Source: a virus | Virus record (IMG/VR): IMGVR_UViG_3300042924_008535 | Location: 1-41,406 of that record | Direction: 5' to 3' (one strand) | Length of the DNA stretch: 41,406 nucleotides | Shown here: positions 1 through 7,058 of the stretch, in pieces | Layout of the letters: each line of letters begins with the position of its first letter | How positions within the stretch are numbered: position 1 is the first letter of the stretch | Notes under the pieces: generated by a model | What the model saw: only the letters and a program-made list of their open reading frames with translations | Database searches by the model: none | Told to the model about the DNA's origin: nothing | Translations under genes and position numbers: made by a program

Positions 1-583
1 CAAAAAAAATAGTAGGAATTTCATTACTTCTAATAATTAAAAATATTTGATTTCCATAACTTGTATTTTCACGGTCTAATACTAATAACATATTATTAGA
101 TAATACCTCCTCATTTATAACAGAATTGAAATCATCTACATTATTTTTTATTAAATCATTTATTTCACTACTATTCAAACTTCTTCTTTTAATTTTTTGT
201 TCATATTTTATTTCTTCTCGAATTTCAGGATATTCTTTAAATATTTTTGTTAAAGATTCTTCTGTAAAATTTATTTTATCAATAGATTTTTTTAAATTTA
301 TACTCAAATTATCAATCATGATTCCATATGATTGGTTAATTGGCATATTATATTCTTCTAATTCACTGATTATTTCATTATAATTTTTTTTAATTATTTC
401 ATTTGCATCTATAGTACCAACAGTAATATAATTTCCACCACCTTTAGAATATCCCACTTCTAATGTATTACTTTCAACCAATCTGTCTAATAATCGAATA
501 TCTGAATGTTTAGAAGGAGCTACTTCATCAATTAAATTTTCCAAGAGGAGTTTATAGTGGGCTTCAGTAATTATCAATTTCAA
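1..583 (-). CDS. Partial leftward gene, unknown protein with N-terminal tag
   Basis: The frame is open on the minus strand from 583 to the left edge (194 codons seen, the C-terminus lies outside). I chose the TTG at 583-581 because an in-frame stop lies just upstream (596-598) and because the resulting start, MKLIITEAHYKLLLENLIDE, resembles the N-terminal segment of other proteins in this window (37966-38352 and 39856-40314). The segment is amphipathic and ends in an I-D-E that fits a T4-type prohead protease site. The rest is Asn/Ile/Glu-rich without a recognised domain. It is divergent from the 720-3353 operon. A second TTG at 577 is an alternative start. Confidence 0.7.
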   Translation of the reverse strand, partial: MKLIITEAHYKLLLENLIDEVAPSKHSDIRLLDRLVESNTLEVGYSKGGGNYITVGTIDANEIIKKNYNEIISELEEYNMPINQSYGIMIDNLSINLKKSIDKINFTEESLTKIFKEYPEIREEIKYEQKIKRRSLNSSEINDLIKNNVDDFNSVINEEVLSNNMLLVLDRENTSYGNQIFLIIRSNEIPTIFF

Positions 584-610
584 AGGAAAAAAGTTTTAGA
601 TATAATTTTT

Positions 611-621
611 CTATAAATATC
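611..621 (-). promoter_or_regulatory. Candidate ATATTTAT-type upstream motif
   Basis: The minus strand reads GATATTTATAG followed by an A-run, about 28 bases before the TTG at 583. The same core occurs before 7059 and close variants before 28313, 34030, 38352(-) and 40314(-). It may be a promoter element for the phage sigma factor. Such 8-mers are frequent in AT-rich DNA, so support is weak. Confidence 0.3.
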
Positions 622-667
622 AAAAAAACAATATTTAATACAAAAAATATAAATGTTTTTGTTTTAT

Positions 668-698
668 TTGTCACAAATATATACTATATTTGTGACAA
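668..698. promoter_or_regulatory. 14-bp perfect inverted repeat, probable operator over a promoter
   Basis: The arms 668-681 (TTGTCACAAATATA) and 685-698 are exact reverse complements around the 3-base centre TAC. The right arm contains TATATTTG (685-692), which fits the Bacteroidota TAnnTTTG element; a TTTG at 658-661 is 23 bases upstream, slightly longer than usual. It lies 22 bases before the start of 720-3353 and faces the leftward gene on the other side, so one dimeric regulator could control both. A terminator role is unlikely because no T-run follows. Confidence 0.6.
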
Positions 699-719
699 TT
701 TTATTTAAATAATTAATAT

Positions 720-3353
720 ATGCAATTAAAAGAAAATTCAAAAACGGTCATAGTTTGGGAAGATTATTATCATAATATTACAAAAAGTAAAGAGAATGAT
801 ATAAAGGAAGCTTATAGTAAAAAATATAAAATTCCTAAGAGTCAAATTGAAGTCGAAAGAGTTTTTCTTAAAAAGAATGAAACAACTGAAAGGATTTCTA
901 ATGCAATATTAGATTCTCTTTTGAATCCTGAAAAGTTAAAAGAATCATATATAAATTACTTTGAGATTAATTTTCCTGAAACAGATAAAACTGAGTTCTT
1001 GAAAATTGATGAAGAAATTACATCCAAGCTTCAAGGTGTTGAAGATGCACATGATTTAAGAGATAGAAAATATGAGTTCCTTTGGATAAAGGCAAAGAAT
1101 ATATTCTCTTATAATAGTTTCCATAGAAACTTTTCTGATAAAAAGGGAATAAATACTATCTACTCAAATCCCGAAAATCAAGGCGGTAAAACTGCCCTCT
1201 CAAGAATGCCTGCATTTTTATTGTTTGGCAATAAAATAAAATACGGTAGAAAGACAAATATCACCTTTGCTGATATTTTTAATATGTACACTGAAGAAAG
1301 TGATGCATTCATTGAGGGAGAAATAAAAATCCAATCAGATACCTATTATTTAATCAGAACTTTAAAGAAAAGTAAAAGTGGAACTATAAGCCACTCTTTT
1401 AAGATTTATAAATATGACGATACTGCAGAGTATATAGAAGCTATCGGTAAAAATGCTATTGATTTATCTATCAAAGATGCACAAGTAACAAGAAAGAAAT
1501 TTGAGAATGTAATTGGTACTTATGAAGATTATGTATTTTCTTCATATTACGAATCTCAGAATATTGAAAAATGGCTTGAGACTTCTGAAACTGAAAGATA
1601 TCGATTGTTTTGTGAATATCTTGGTCTCGGAATCTTAGAAGAAAAATATCAGATTGCATCAAAAATGTTGAATGTTCATCAGAAAACAAGTTTGATTTCA
1701 AAATATAATCTTGAAACTCTATACGAAGAAATTGAAACTTCTGAATTAGAATTGGAAAATATTCTTTCAACAAAAGAAACAATAAAAAATGTAACTTTAG
1801 CCAATTTAGAAAAAGAAATGGATTTAAGAAATAAGGAGTTAGAATCTTTATTTTCTAAAAAGAAATTCATTGATAGGAAAATTGAAAGCGTTGATGAAGC
1901 TTCTTTGAATAATGATATAGAATACGTTAATAAACAGTTAAAATCTTTAAATGAAGAGTTTATAGATATTCAATATAAAATGGAATCTATAGATGATTAC
2001 TACAAGGATTTTAATAACGAAAGAATTTATAGTGATAAGATAAATGAATTGGTCGCTAAAATGTCCTCTATTGATTCAGAAATCCCTTTAGAGTTAAAAT
2101 CTAAATTAAATGAACTCAAAGCTTCTCTTTTGGATATAAAAGAGCCTCAAGAGCTATTAGATAAGCAAAACGATTTGTTAGAAGCCTATCAGAATTTACA
2201 AATAAGATATAAGACTGAAAAGGGGCTTATTGAATCGTTGAAAGAAGAACATGAAAATATTGGTGAAGGGTATGTATGCGCCAAATGCGGTAATGTTGAA
2301 GACCCTGAAGTAAAAAAGAATGCTATAACTTCAAAGATAGATTCAAAAAAATCTTTGTTAAAAGAAATTGAGGTAGAAGGAGTTTCTGCAAAGAAAAAAT
2401 TAGAGGATGTCAAAGAGGAAATACAGCAAAGTATTTCAAAAGAAAAAAATGTATTTTCTCAAAAAATAAGAGTTGTTGAAGAAGAGATTCAACTTTTCAG
2501 AAATAGCTTGATTCAAAAAATTCAAGCAGAAATTACTGAATTAAGAAAGTTGAAAGAGAATTTTACAACTTTCTATAATTTGGCAAATAGAAAAGAAATT
2601 TGTTTAAGGGATATAGAAGTAAAGACTGAAAATAAATTCTCTAAGGAAAACTTATTACGTTTGTACTATGACAGCCAAGATGTAATCAATTTTAATAAAA
2701 AGATTGATGAAGAAATCTTAACCAAGAAAGATGAGATTACTTCCTTGCAAAAACAGATTTCTTTTGAAAATTCCAATATTCAAGATTTAACATCGAAAGA
2801 AGGAGGGATAAAATATAGAATAGAATCTCATAATAGTATCATTTCTCAAATGAAACTTGATTATCAATATGAAAGAAACTTAAAGGTTTATTTACAGGTT
2901 CATGGAGATGAAGGATTGAGTAAACATATAATTTTGTCAGTATTACCTCAGATAAACACAGATTTAGCTGAAGTTTTGGCAGGAATCACAGATTTTGACT
3001 TACAAATAGATTTTAATGAGAAAGGGATTCGATTTATGTTTGAAAGGGATGGAAAGCGATTTAATCTTTATCAGGGAAGTGGGTTTGAAAAGGCTATATC
3101 TTGTTTAGCGTTGCATTATGTAAATATAAGAATGACTACTTTGCCAATATCAAATAATTTAGTATTAGATGAAATATTTGGTGGAGTTTCAAAGAAGAAT
3201 ATTGAAAGTATCGATAAAATATTAAGAAAGCTAACTGAAGTTTTTGATACTGTAGACATCATAACTCATACACTTACTGATGAGTTTAGAAAGATTGTAG
3301 ACAATGCGTTTTTAATACAAAAAGAAAATAACAGTTCCAAAATAATTTACTAA
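720..3353 (+). CDS. Rad50/SbcC-like recombination ATPase (T4 gp46-like)
   Basis: An 877-residue SMC-type ATPase, expected to work with a gp47/Mre11-type nuclease in DNA end resection and recombination-dependent replication; no such partner is visible in this window. Seen in order: an unusual ~115-residue N-terminal extension, an ATPase head with a Walker A-like NPENQGGKTA (about 150-159), long Glu/Lys-rich coiled coils, a zinc hook CAKC near residue 520, a second coiled coil, then the C-terminal head with a signature-like stretch LYQGSGFEKA and Walker B NLVLDEIFGG near 815. Length is greater than T4 gp46 (~560) and closer to Rad50. It is the first gene after the palindrome at 668-698 and its stop overlaps the start of the sigma gene. 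Family assignment is firm; the N-terminal extension is unexplained. Confidence 0.9.
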   Translation: MQLKENSKTVIVWEDYYHNITKSKENDIKEAYSKKYKIPKSQIEVERVFLKKNETTERISNAILDSLLNPEKLKESYINYFEINFPETDKTEFLKIDEEITSKLQGVEDAHDLRDRKYEFLWIKAKNIFSYNSFHRNFSDKKGINTIYSNPENQGGKTALSRMPAFLLFGNKIKYGRKTNITFADIFNMYTEESDAFIEGEIKIQSDTYYLIRTLKKSKSGTISHSFKIYKYDDTAEYIEAIGKNAIDLSIKDAQVTRKKFENVIGTYEDYVFSSYYESQNIEKWLETSETERYRLFCEYLGLGILEEKYQIASKMLNVHQKTSLISKYNLETLYEEIETSELELENILSTKETIKNVTLANLEKEMDLRNKELESLFSKKKFIDRKIESVDEASLNNDIEYVNKQLKSLNEEFIDIQYKMESIDDYYKDFNNERIYSDKINELVAKMSSIDSEIPLELKSKLNELKASLLDIKEPQELLDKQNDLLEAYQNLQIRYKTEKGLIESLKEEHENIGEGYVCAKCGNVEDPEVKKNAITSKIDSKKSLLKEIEVEGVSAKKKLEDVKEEIQQSISKEKNVFSQKIRVVEEEIQLFRNSLIQKIQAEITELRKLKENFTTFYNLANRKEICLRDIEVKTENKFSKENLLRLYYDSQDVINFNKKIDEEILTKKDEITSLQKQISFENSNIQDLTSKEGGIKYRIESHNSIISQMKLDYQYERNLKVYLQVHGDEGLSKHIILSVLPQINTDLAEVLAGITDFDLQIDFNEKGIRFMFERDGKRFNLYQGSGFEKAISCLALHYVNIRMTTLPISNNLVLDEIFGGVSKKNIESIDKILRKLTEVFDTVDIITHTLTDEFRKIVDNAFLIQKENNSSKIIY

Positions 3354-4720
3354 TGTTTATAGAAATAGAAAAAAGGTATTTACCTCAAATAGATAATGCC
3401 ATCAAAAGAAATTTCCCTGAATACTTTAAAAAGATAAAAGGATTAAGCAAGCATAAGAGAAAAGAAATAACAATTTTAACTCAGGCTGAAATAATAGATT
3501 TATTTGAAAAGTATAAGGAAGGTAATTTATGTGCAAGAGATTTACTTATTTATTCCCAATTAAAATTGGTTTATCTTTATACAAAAAAATTTCATATCAC
3601 AAATAATGGAACAAATATTTCTGAGGATGATTTGCTTGGATTTGCAAACCTTATTCTTCTTGAAATTTTAGATGGGTACAATCCTTATAAAGATACCAAT
3701 GAAATAAATAATTTTTCTTCCTATATCAGAACTTGGTTGGAATTTAATCTGCATACCGAATTAAAAAAATATGGGCTGACTATAAAACTGCCATCTAATA
3801 AAATTACGGAAATCACTTTACAAAAAAGATATGTTTCCAAATTTGAACAGAGGCATGGAGAAATTCCAAAACATGGAGATGAAATAGTTTTTTGTGAAAA
3901 GGGTATCCATAAGAAAGTTGTATTCAATTTATTGGATGGAGAAATGGTTCTTTTTGAAAAAGAAAATGAGGATTATGTCTTCAAAAAGAATATAAAGTAT
4001 GATGAATCTGAAACCTTTGAAATTAAATCAGGAAATGAAGTAGTTCTTAATGAAAATGAAGATATCGATTTAGAATTATTTGATGTTATAAAGAGTGATG
4101 TTTCTATTGAAATAAATGACAATGAAAAGTTAATAAAAGATTCCATCGAAAATGTGTTAAAAAACTTATCACAAAGGGAACAGCAATACATATCATTATT
4201 TTTCTTTGAAGAACAATCTTTAAAAAATATACCTACTCTAATCACACCTGACGTTAATAATAAAACAGAAATAAAAACTCTGAATAAGACTTCATTGAAT
4301 AAAATTAATATCAGTATCCCTAAAAAAGATGAAACAAAGATATTTATATCATATAATATTATATCTAATCATCATACAATAGAAGGTTCTCACGATGAAT
4401 TTGGCTTGAAAGAAATAATACCTGTAACCCATAGATACAAAAATATTTCAACTAAGGAAAAGTGTTCAGATTTTATTTTTGAGATTTTAGATATAAATTC
4501 TATAGAGGTAGAAGCTATTACTGTTGAACACGAAACTCACAAAGGAATCAAGAAAATTGATTTCGCAATCGAAGAATCTGATGATGGAAAATGGGTTTTA
4601 AACTTTTTTGTAGAATATAGTTATGGTATCATTTTTACCTCTCAAACATTCTTAAATAATAATGAGAATTTATTAAAAAAACTTAGAACTAAACTTATTA
4701 AATTAAAAAAAATATCATGA
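3353..4720 (+). CDS. Phage sigma-70-family factor with inserted domains
   Basis: Residues ~60-155 match sigma region 2 (core binding and -10 recognition: ISEDDLLGFANLILLEI, then a YIRTWLEFNLHTELKK stretch). Residues ~157-176 look like the start of region 3. Residues 271-293 (NLSQREQQYISLFFFEEQSL) match the first half of region 4 and 420-447 (FTSQTFLNNNENLLKKLRTK) match its second half, including the recognition helix. Between them lie ~126 residues (about 4232-4609) of beta-rich unknown sequence, so region 4 seems to be interrupted by an inserted domain. A second extra stretch lies at ~178-240. At 455 residues it is much longer than T4 gp55 (185). It probably directs host RNA polymerase to phage middle or late promoters. 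It overlaps both neighbours by a few bases (translational coupling). Confidence 0.85.
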   Translation: MFIEIEKRYLPQIDNAIKRNFPEYFKKIKGLSKHKRKEITILTQAEIIDLFEKYKEGNLCARDLLIYSQLKLVYLYTKKFHITNNGTNISEDDLLGFANLILLEILDGYNPYKDTNEINNFSSYIRTWLEFNLHTELKKYGLTIKLPSNKITEITLQKRYVSKFEQRHGEIPKHGDEIVFCEKGIHKKVVFNLLDGEMVLFEKENEDYVFKKNIKYDESETFEIKSGNEVVLNENEDIDLELFDVIKSDVSIEINDNEKLIKDSIENVLKNLSQREQQYISLFFFEEQSLKNIPTLITPDVNNKTEIKTLNKTSLNKINISIPKKDETKIFISYNIISNHHTIEGSHDEFGLKEIIPVTHRYKNISTKEKCSDFIFEILDINSIEVEAITVEHETHKGIKKIDFAIEESDDGKWVLNFFVEYSYGIIFTSQTFLNNNENLLKKLRTKLIKLKKIS

Positions 4721-5007
4721 AAAATTTTACTGTTAGCAAATTTATTTTACCTGTATTCGCAATATTATGTTTGATGGATGGGTGTTATTCTTGCAAATCA
4801 AGACAGAAGCAAGCACAAGTAAACGAAAGTGTAAAATCTTTAAAGAAGCAAGTTGATTCTTTGGAAGCTCATGTAAGCAAATCAAATGAAGAGTTATACA
4901 AAAATATATCTAAGGAGATTGAAATGTTGTTAATTATCGAAAATGAAATCGATGGTAAGAACAAGAAATCAATTGAAATCAAAGAAATTATAAAAGATTA
5001 TAAATAA
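4717..5007 (+). CDS. Small exported or lipoprotein-like coiled-coil protein
   Basis: 96 residues, starting in an ATGA overlap with the sigma gene. Residues 8-22 are a hydrophobic signal-like segment followed by GCYSC, so Cys-23 could be lipidated, although the -3/-2 residues (M, D) are not a canonical lipobox. The remainder is a charged coiled coil (SLKKQVDSLEAHVSKSNEEL). This plan resembles an outer-membrane spanin, but short coiled-coil lipoproteins are common in phages and the assignment is only a possibility. The next gene follows by a TAATG overlap. Confidence 0.7.
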   Translation: MKNFTVSKFILPVFAILCLMDGCYSCKSRQKQAQVNESVKSLKKQVDSLEAHVSKSNEELYKNISKEIEMLLIIENEIDGKNKKSIEIKEIIKDYK

Positions 5008-5711
5008 TGGGACTTCCTAAGAACGATAATTATTTCAAAATAACTAATATATTTTTTATATTAGCCATTTTAATTTTTTCAATAACATCACTATTTCACG
5101 TTACAGTATTTTGGTTGATAACCAATTCATTGTTTTTAGCAGTAATAATGTCTGTCGGAACAGGATTAGGTATTATAAGCTCATTGCTATCCACAAGATA
5201 CACAAAGTTAACTTATATAAGTTTCTTTCTTATAATTCTTATAGAGTTATTTGGTAATATTTATGGAGCTTTTATTCATATAGATATTACAAGTGAATAT
5301 TTTAAAGGTTGGAAAGAATTGATGCAACCTGTATTTGCAATGATGTATCCGATGGAAGATGGTGTTGAAATTCCTGATGCAATTTATAAGCGATGGGTTG
5401 CCATAATTCAAGGTTCATTTATTCCTTTGTTATTATCTATAACTTTCCATATGTGGATGGTTGTTAGAGAAAAATATCAGGTAGTTGCTCCAACTCAGAA
5501 AACTCCCGAAGTAAAAAAAGAAGTTCCTTTAGAAACAAAGAAGTTAAATGAGGGCAATATTATTTCAGAGCTTTTAAATATATCAAATTTGGATGTTAAA
5601 AGTTTAACTTCAAATCTATTAGGTAATAATGATAGGCGAAGAAAGCCTGTTGAAAAAAAGCCAATTCAAAATAAACCGATTGATACACAATCTGAAGAAA
5701 AAAAAAATTGA
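5007..5711 (+). CDS. Multi-spanning membrane protein with charged tail
   Basis: 234 residues. Hydrophobic segments at about 11-30, 33-58, 64-86 and 131-151 suggest four membrane passes, followed by a ~75-residue cytoplasmic-type tail rich in Lys, Glu and Pro. I do not recognise the family. The frame ends just after a run of ten A's (5698-5707), and the next open frame (5708-5896) lies in the -1 frame and continues the same Pro/Glu/Lys-rich composition, so a -1 frameshift could yield a ~295-residue product. It may be a holin-like or envelope protein by position between the sigma gene and an amidase-fold gene, but nothing in the sequence proves this. Confidence 0.75.
   Translation: MGLPKNDNYFKITNIFFILAILIFSITSLFHVTVFWLITNSLFLAVIMSVGTGLGIISSLLSTRYTKLTYISFFLIILIELFGNIYGAFIHIDITSEYFKGWKELMQPVFAMMYPMEDGVEIPDAIYKRWVAIIQGSFIPLLLSITFHMWMVVREKYQVVAPTQKTPEVKKEVPLETKKLNEGNIISELLNISNLDVKSLTSNLLGNNDRRRKPVEKKPIQNKPIDTQSEEKKN
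5698..5707 (+). promoter_or_regulatory. Candidate -1 frameshift site (ten consecutive A)
   Basis: Codons read GAA AAA AAA AAT TGA in the upstream frame; slipping back one base gives AAA TTG ATT and continues into the 5708-5896 frame. Runs of A are classic slippery sites, and the downstream frame has no ATG, only a TTG overlapping the stop. A homopolymer length error in the assembly would produce the same picture. Confidence 0.4.
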
Positions 5712-5896
5712 TTGAGATTTCTGAAGAACCTGTTCAAGAAGTTCAAGAAGTGGTTGAAGAAAAAATTGAAGAAGTATTTCCTGAAGACAATAATTTAAAG
5801 GCTGATATCAAAGCTCCTGAAAAGGCTGTTAAAAGAAGTAGGGTCATAAATACAAAAAGTAGTGATTTTGGAAAAATTGTTTTAAAACCTAAATAA
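5708..5896 (+). CDS. Acidic/basic tail ORF, separate gene or frameshift extension
   Basis: 62 codons beginning with TTG that overlaps the TGA of the preceding gene. The product is Glu/Val-rich (EEPVQEVQEVVEEKIEEVF) and then Lys-rich, with no hydrophobic segment. Because the preceding protein ends in a similar charged tail and the frames differ by -1 across ten A's, this is plausibly the C-terminal part of that protein rather than an independent gene. It ends in a TAATG overlap with the amidase-fold gene. Confidence 0.55.
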   Translation: MIEISEEPVQEVQEVVEEKIEEVFPEDNNLKADIKAPEKAVKRSRVINTKSSDFGKIVLKPK

Positions 5897-6492
5897 TGGA
5901 AATAAATTACGAATATAAATTAAAAACTTCTAATTATATTAGGGTTATTAGCGATAAGAAGCAGATTGTTTTAGGTAATACTTATAGCTACGGATTAAAC
6001 CATATTTTGCATACCATAAATAGAAATGCAGGCACTTATAACAAGTGTCCGCATTTTACTATTTTAAAGAATGGAACAATTTATCAACATTTTGAAACTA
6101 AATTCTATTCCAATTATTTAGATAACGAATACTCAAAAGATGTAATCAGTATTGCTTTGGAAAATATTGGTGAAATTTTTGAAGAGAATGGGAATTTCTT
6201 TGATATTTATAATAACAAATATGACGAAGTTCCTTTTGAAAAAAAATGGAAAAATTGCAATCATTTTGATAAGTACACTGAAGAACAATTTACTTCCTCT
6301 ATAAATCTTTGCAAGTTTCTTTTGAAAGAGACTACTGTTGAAAAAAACGTAGTTCCAACAAACGTTCAAAAGAATGATATTCAAAATTTCAAAGGAGTTT
6401 GTTATAGAAGTAATTACGATAGTAAACATTATGATTTAAATCCAAGTTGGGATTTTGAAAAATTTAAAACTGAAATAGAAGAAAATGGATGA
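5896..6492 (+). CDS. N-acetylmuramoyl-L-alanine amidase-fold protein (Amidase_2/PGRP-like)
   Basis: 198 residues with the order of elements of Amidase_2 enzymes, which cut the MurNAc-L-Ala bond of peptidoglycan: CPHFTILKNGTIYQHF (51-66), ISIALENIG (84-92, like the IGIELVN strand), a helix YTEEQFTSSINLCKFLL, and a C-terminal DLNPSWDFEKF (180-190, like the usual DPGP.FPW). His-53 could be a zinc ligand, but the His normally found after the first strand is apparently Asn-28 (IVLGNT), so catalysis is uncertain and a cell-wall-binding or structural role is possible. No signal peptide. It sits in the same operon as the membrane genes upstream and overlaps the next start. Confidence 0.75.
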   Translation: MEINYEYKLKTSNYIRVISDKKQIVLGNTYSYGLNHILHTINRNAGTYNKCPHFTILKNGTIYQHFETKFYSNYLDNEYSKDVISIALENIGEIFEENGNFFDIYNNKYDEVPFEKKWKNCNHFDKYTEEQFTSSINLCKFLLKETTVEKNVVPTNVQKNDIQNFKGVCYRSNYDSKHYDLNPSWDFEKFKTEIEENG

Positions 6493-7009
6493 TATAATTA
6501 AAAAAATGTGCAATCAGTTATCTGAAAGCTATTATGGGGTAAATAAAAAAAATTTGTTTGAACAACCTGAAGGCGCAGTCCCTTCAGCTCCTGAAGACAC
6601 TACAACAAGTTCTTCAAATGATAAAGAAACTCCTAAAAATAATAACGAAAATATAAAAAAGTTTTCTCCCGATAATGAATATTTGAAAACTTTTACTACA
6701 GAAATGACAAGTTATATCTCATCAGGTGGAGCAAATACGTTTTCATTAACTTTTAACGATTTAACTTTTGATAAAAGTATGAAAAGAGTTGTATGGTCAG
6801 GTAAATATGAGAATAAAATAGAATGGAAAGTAATTTTTCAAAAAAATTCAGAAGCATCGGGTGCTTATTTTAACATAGCGAATGAAAAACTTAGCGGAGA
6901 ACAAACAAAGACTTTAAATCTTATAAACATCTATTTAACCGAAACATTTTTAAATAAGATTTCTAAAGCAATTGACGATAAAACATTAGAATCACAGCAA
7001 ACAAATTAA
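6485..7009 (+). CDS. Unknown protein with short N-terminal tag and Ser/Asn linker
   Basis: 174 residues. The first 14 (MDDIIKKMCNQLSE) form a short amphipathic helix ending in L-S-E, followed by a second possible L-F-E, then a low-complexity Pro/Ser/Thr/Asn linker (~30-60) and a compact C-terminal domain (~65-170) of alternating strands and helices. This tag-linker-domain plan matches other putative virion cargo here (7059-9086, 9456-11129). It overlaps the amidase-fold gene by eight bases. Function unknown. Confidence 0.7.
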   Translation: MDDIIKKMCNQLSESYYGVNKKNLFEQPEGAVPSAPEDTTTSSSNDKETPKNNNENIKKFSPDNEYLKTFTTEMTSYISSGGANTFSLTFNDLTFDKSMKRVVWSGKYENKIEWKVIFQKNSEASGAYFNIANEKLSGEQTKTLNLINIYLTETFLNKISKAIDDKTLESQQTN

Positions 7010-7042
7010 TATTAGTAATAATACTATTTCTTTGCTTTTTTT

Positions 7043-7052
7043 GATATTTATA
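7043..7052 (+). promoter_or_regulatory. Candidate ATATTTAT-type upstream motif
   Basis: TTTTTTTGATATTTATA precedes an A-run and the ATG at 7059; the same TTTTTTTGATATTTATA appears on the minus strand before the 1-583 gene. Possible phage promoter element, or simply AT-rich leader. Confidence 0.35.
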
Positions 7053-7058
7053 TAAAAA

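Noticed and set aside
126-383. Open frame of 85 codons on the plus strand
   Set aside because: It is the shadow of the longer minus-strand frame 1-583, which has a coherent protein composition and a start resembling other phage proteins here.
4232-4609. Intein in the sigma factor
   Set aside because: The inserted stretch does not begin with Cys or Ser at a plausible junction and does not end in His-Asn followed by Cys/Ser/Thr, so protein splicing is not supported; a plain domain insertion fits better.
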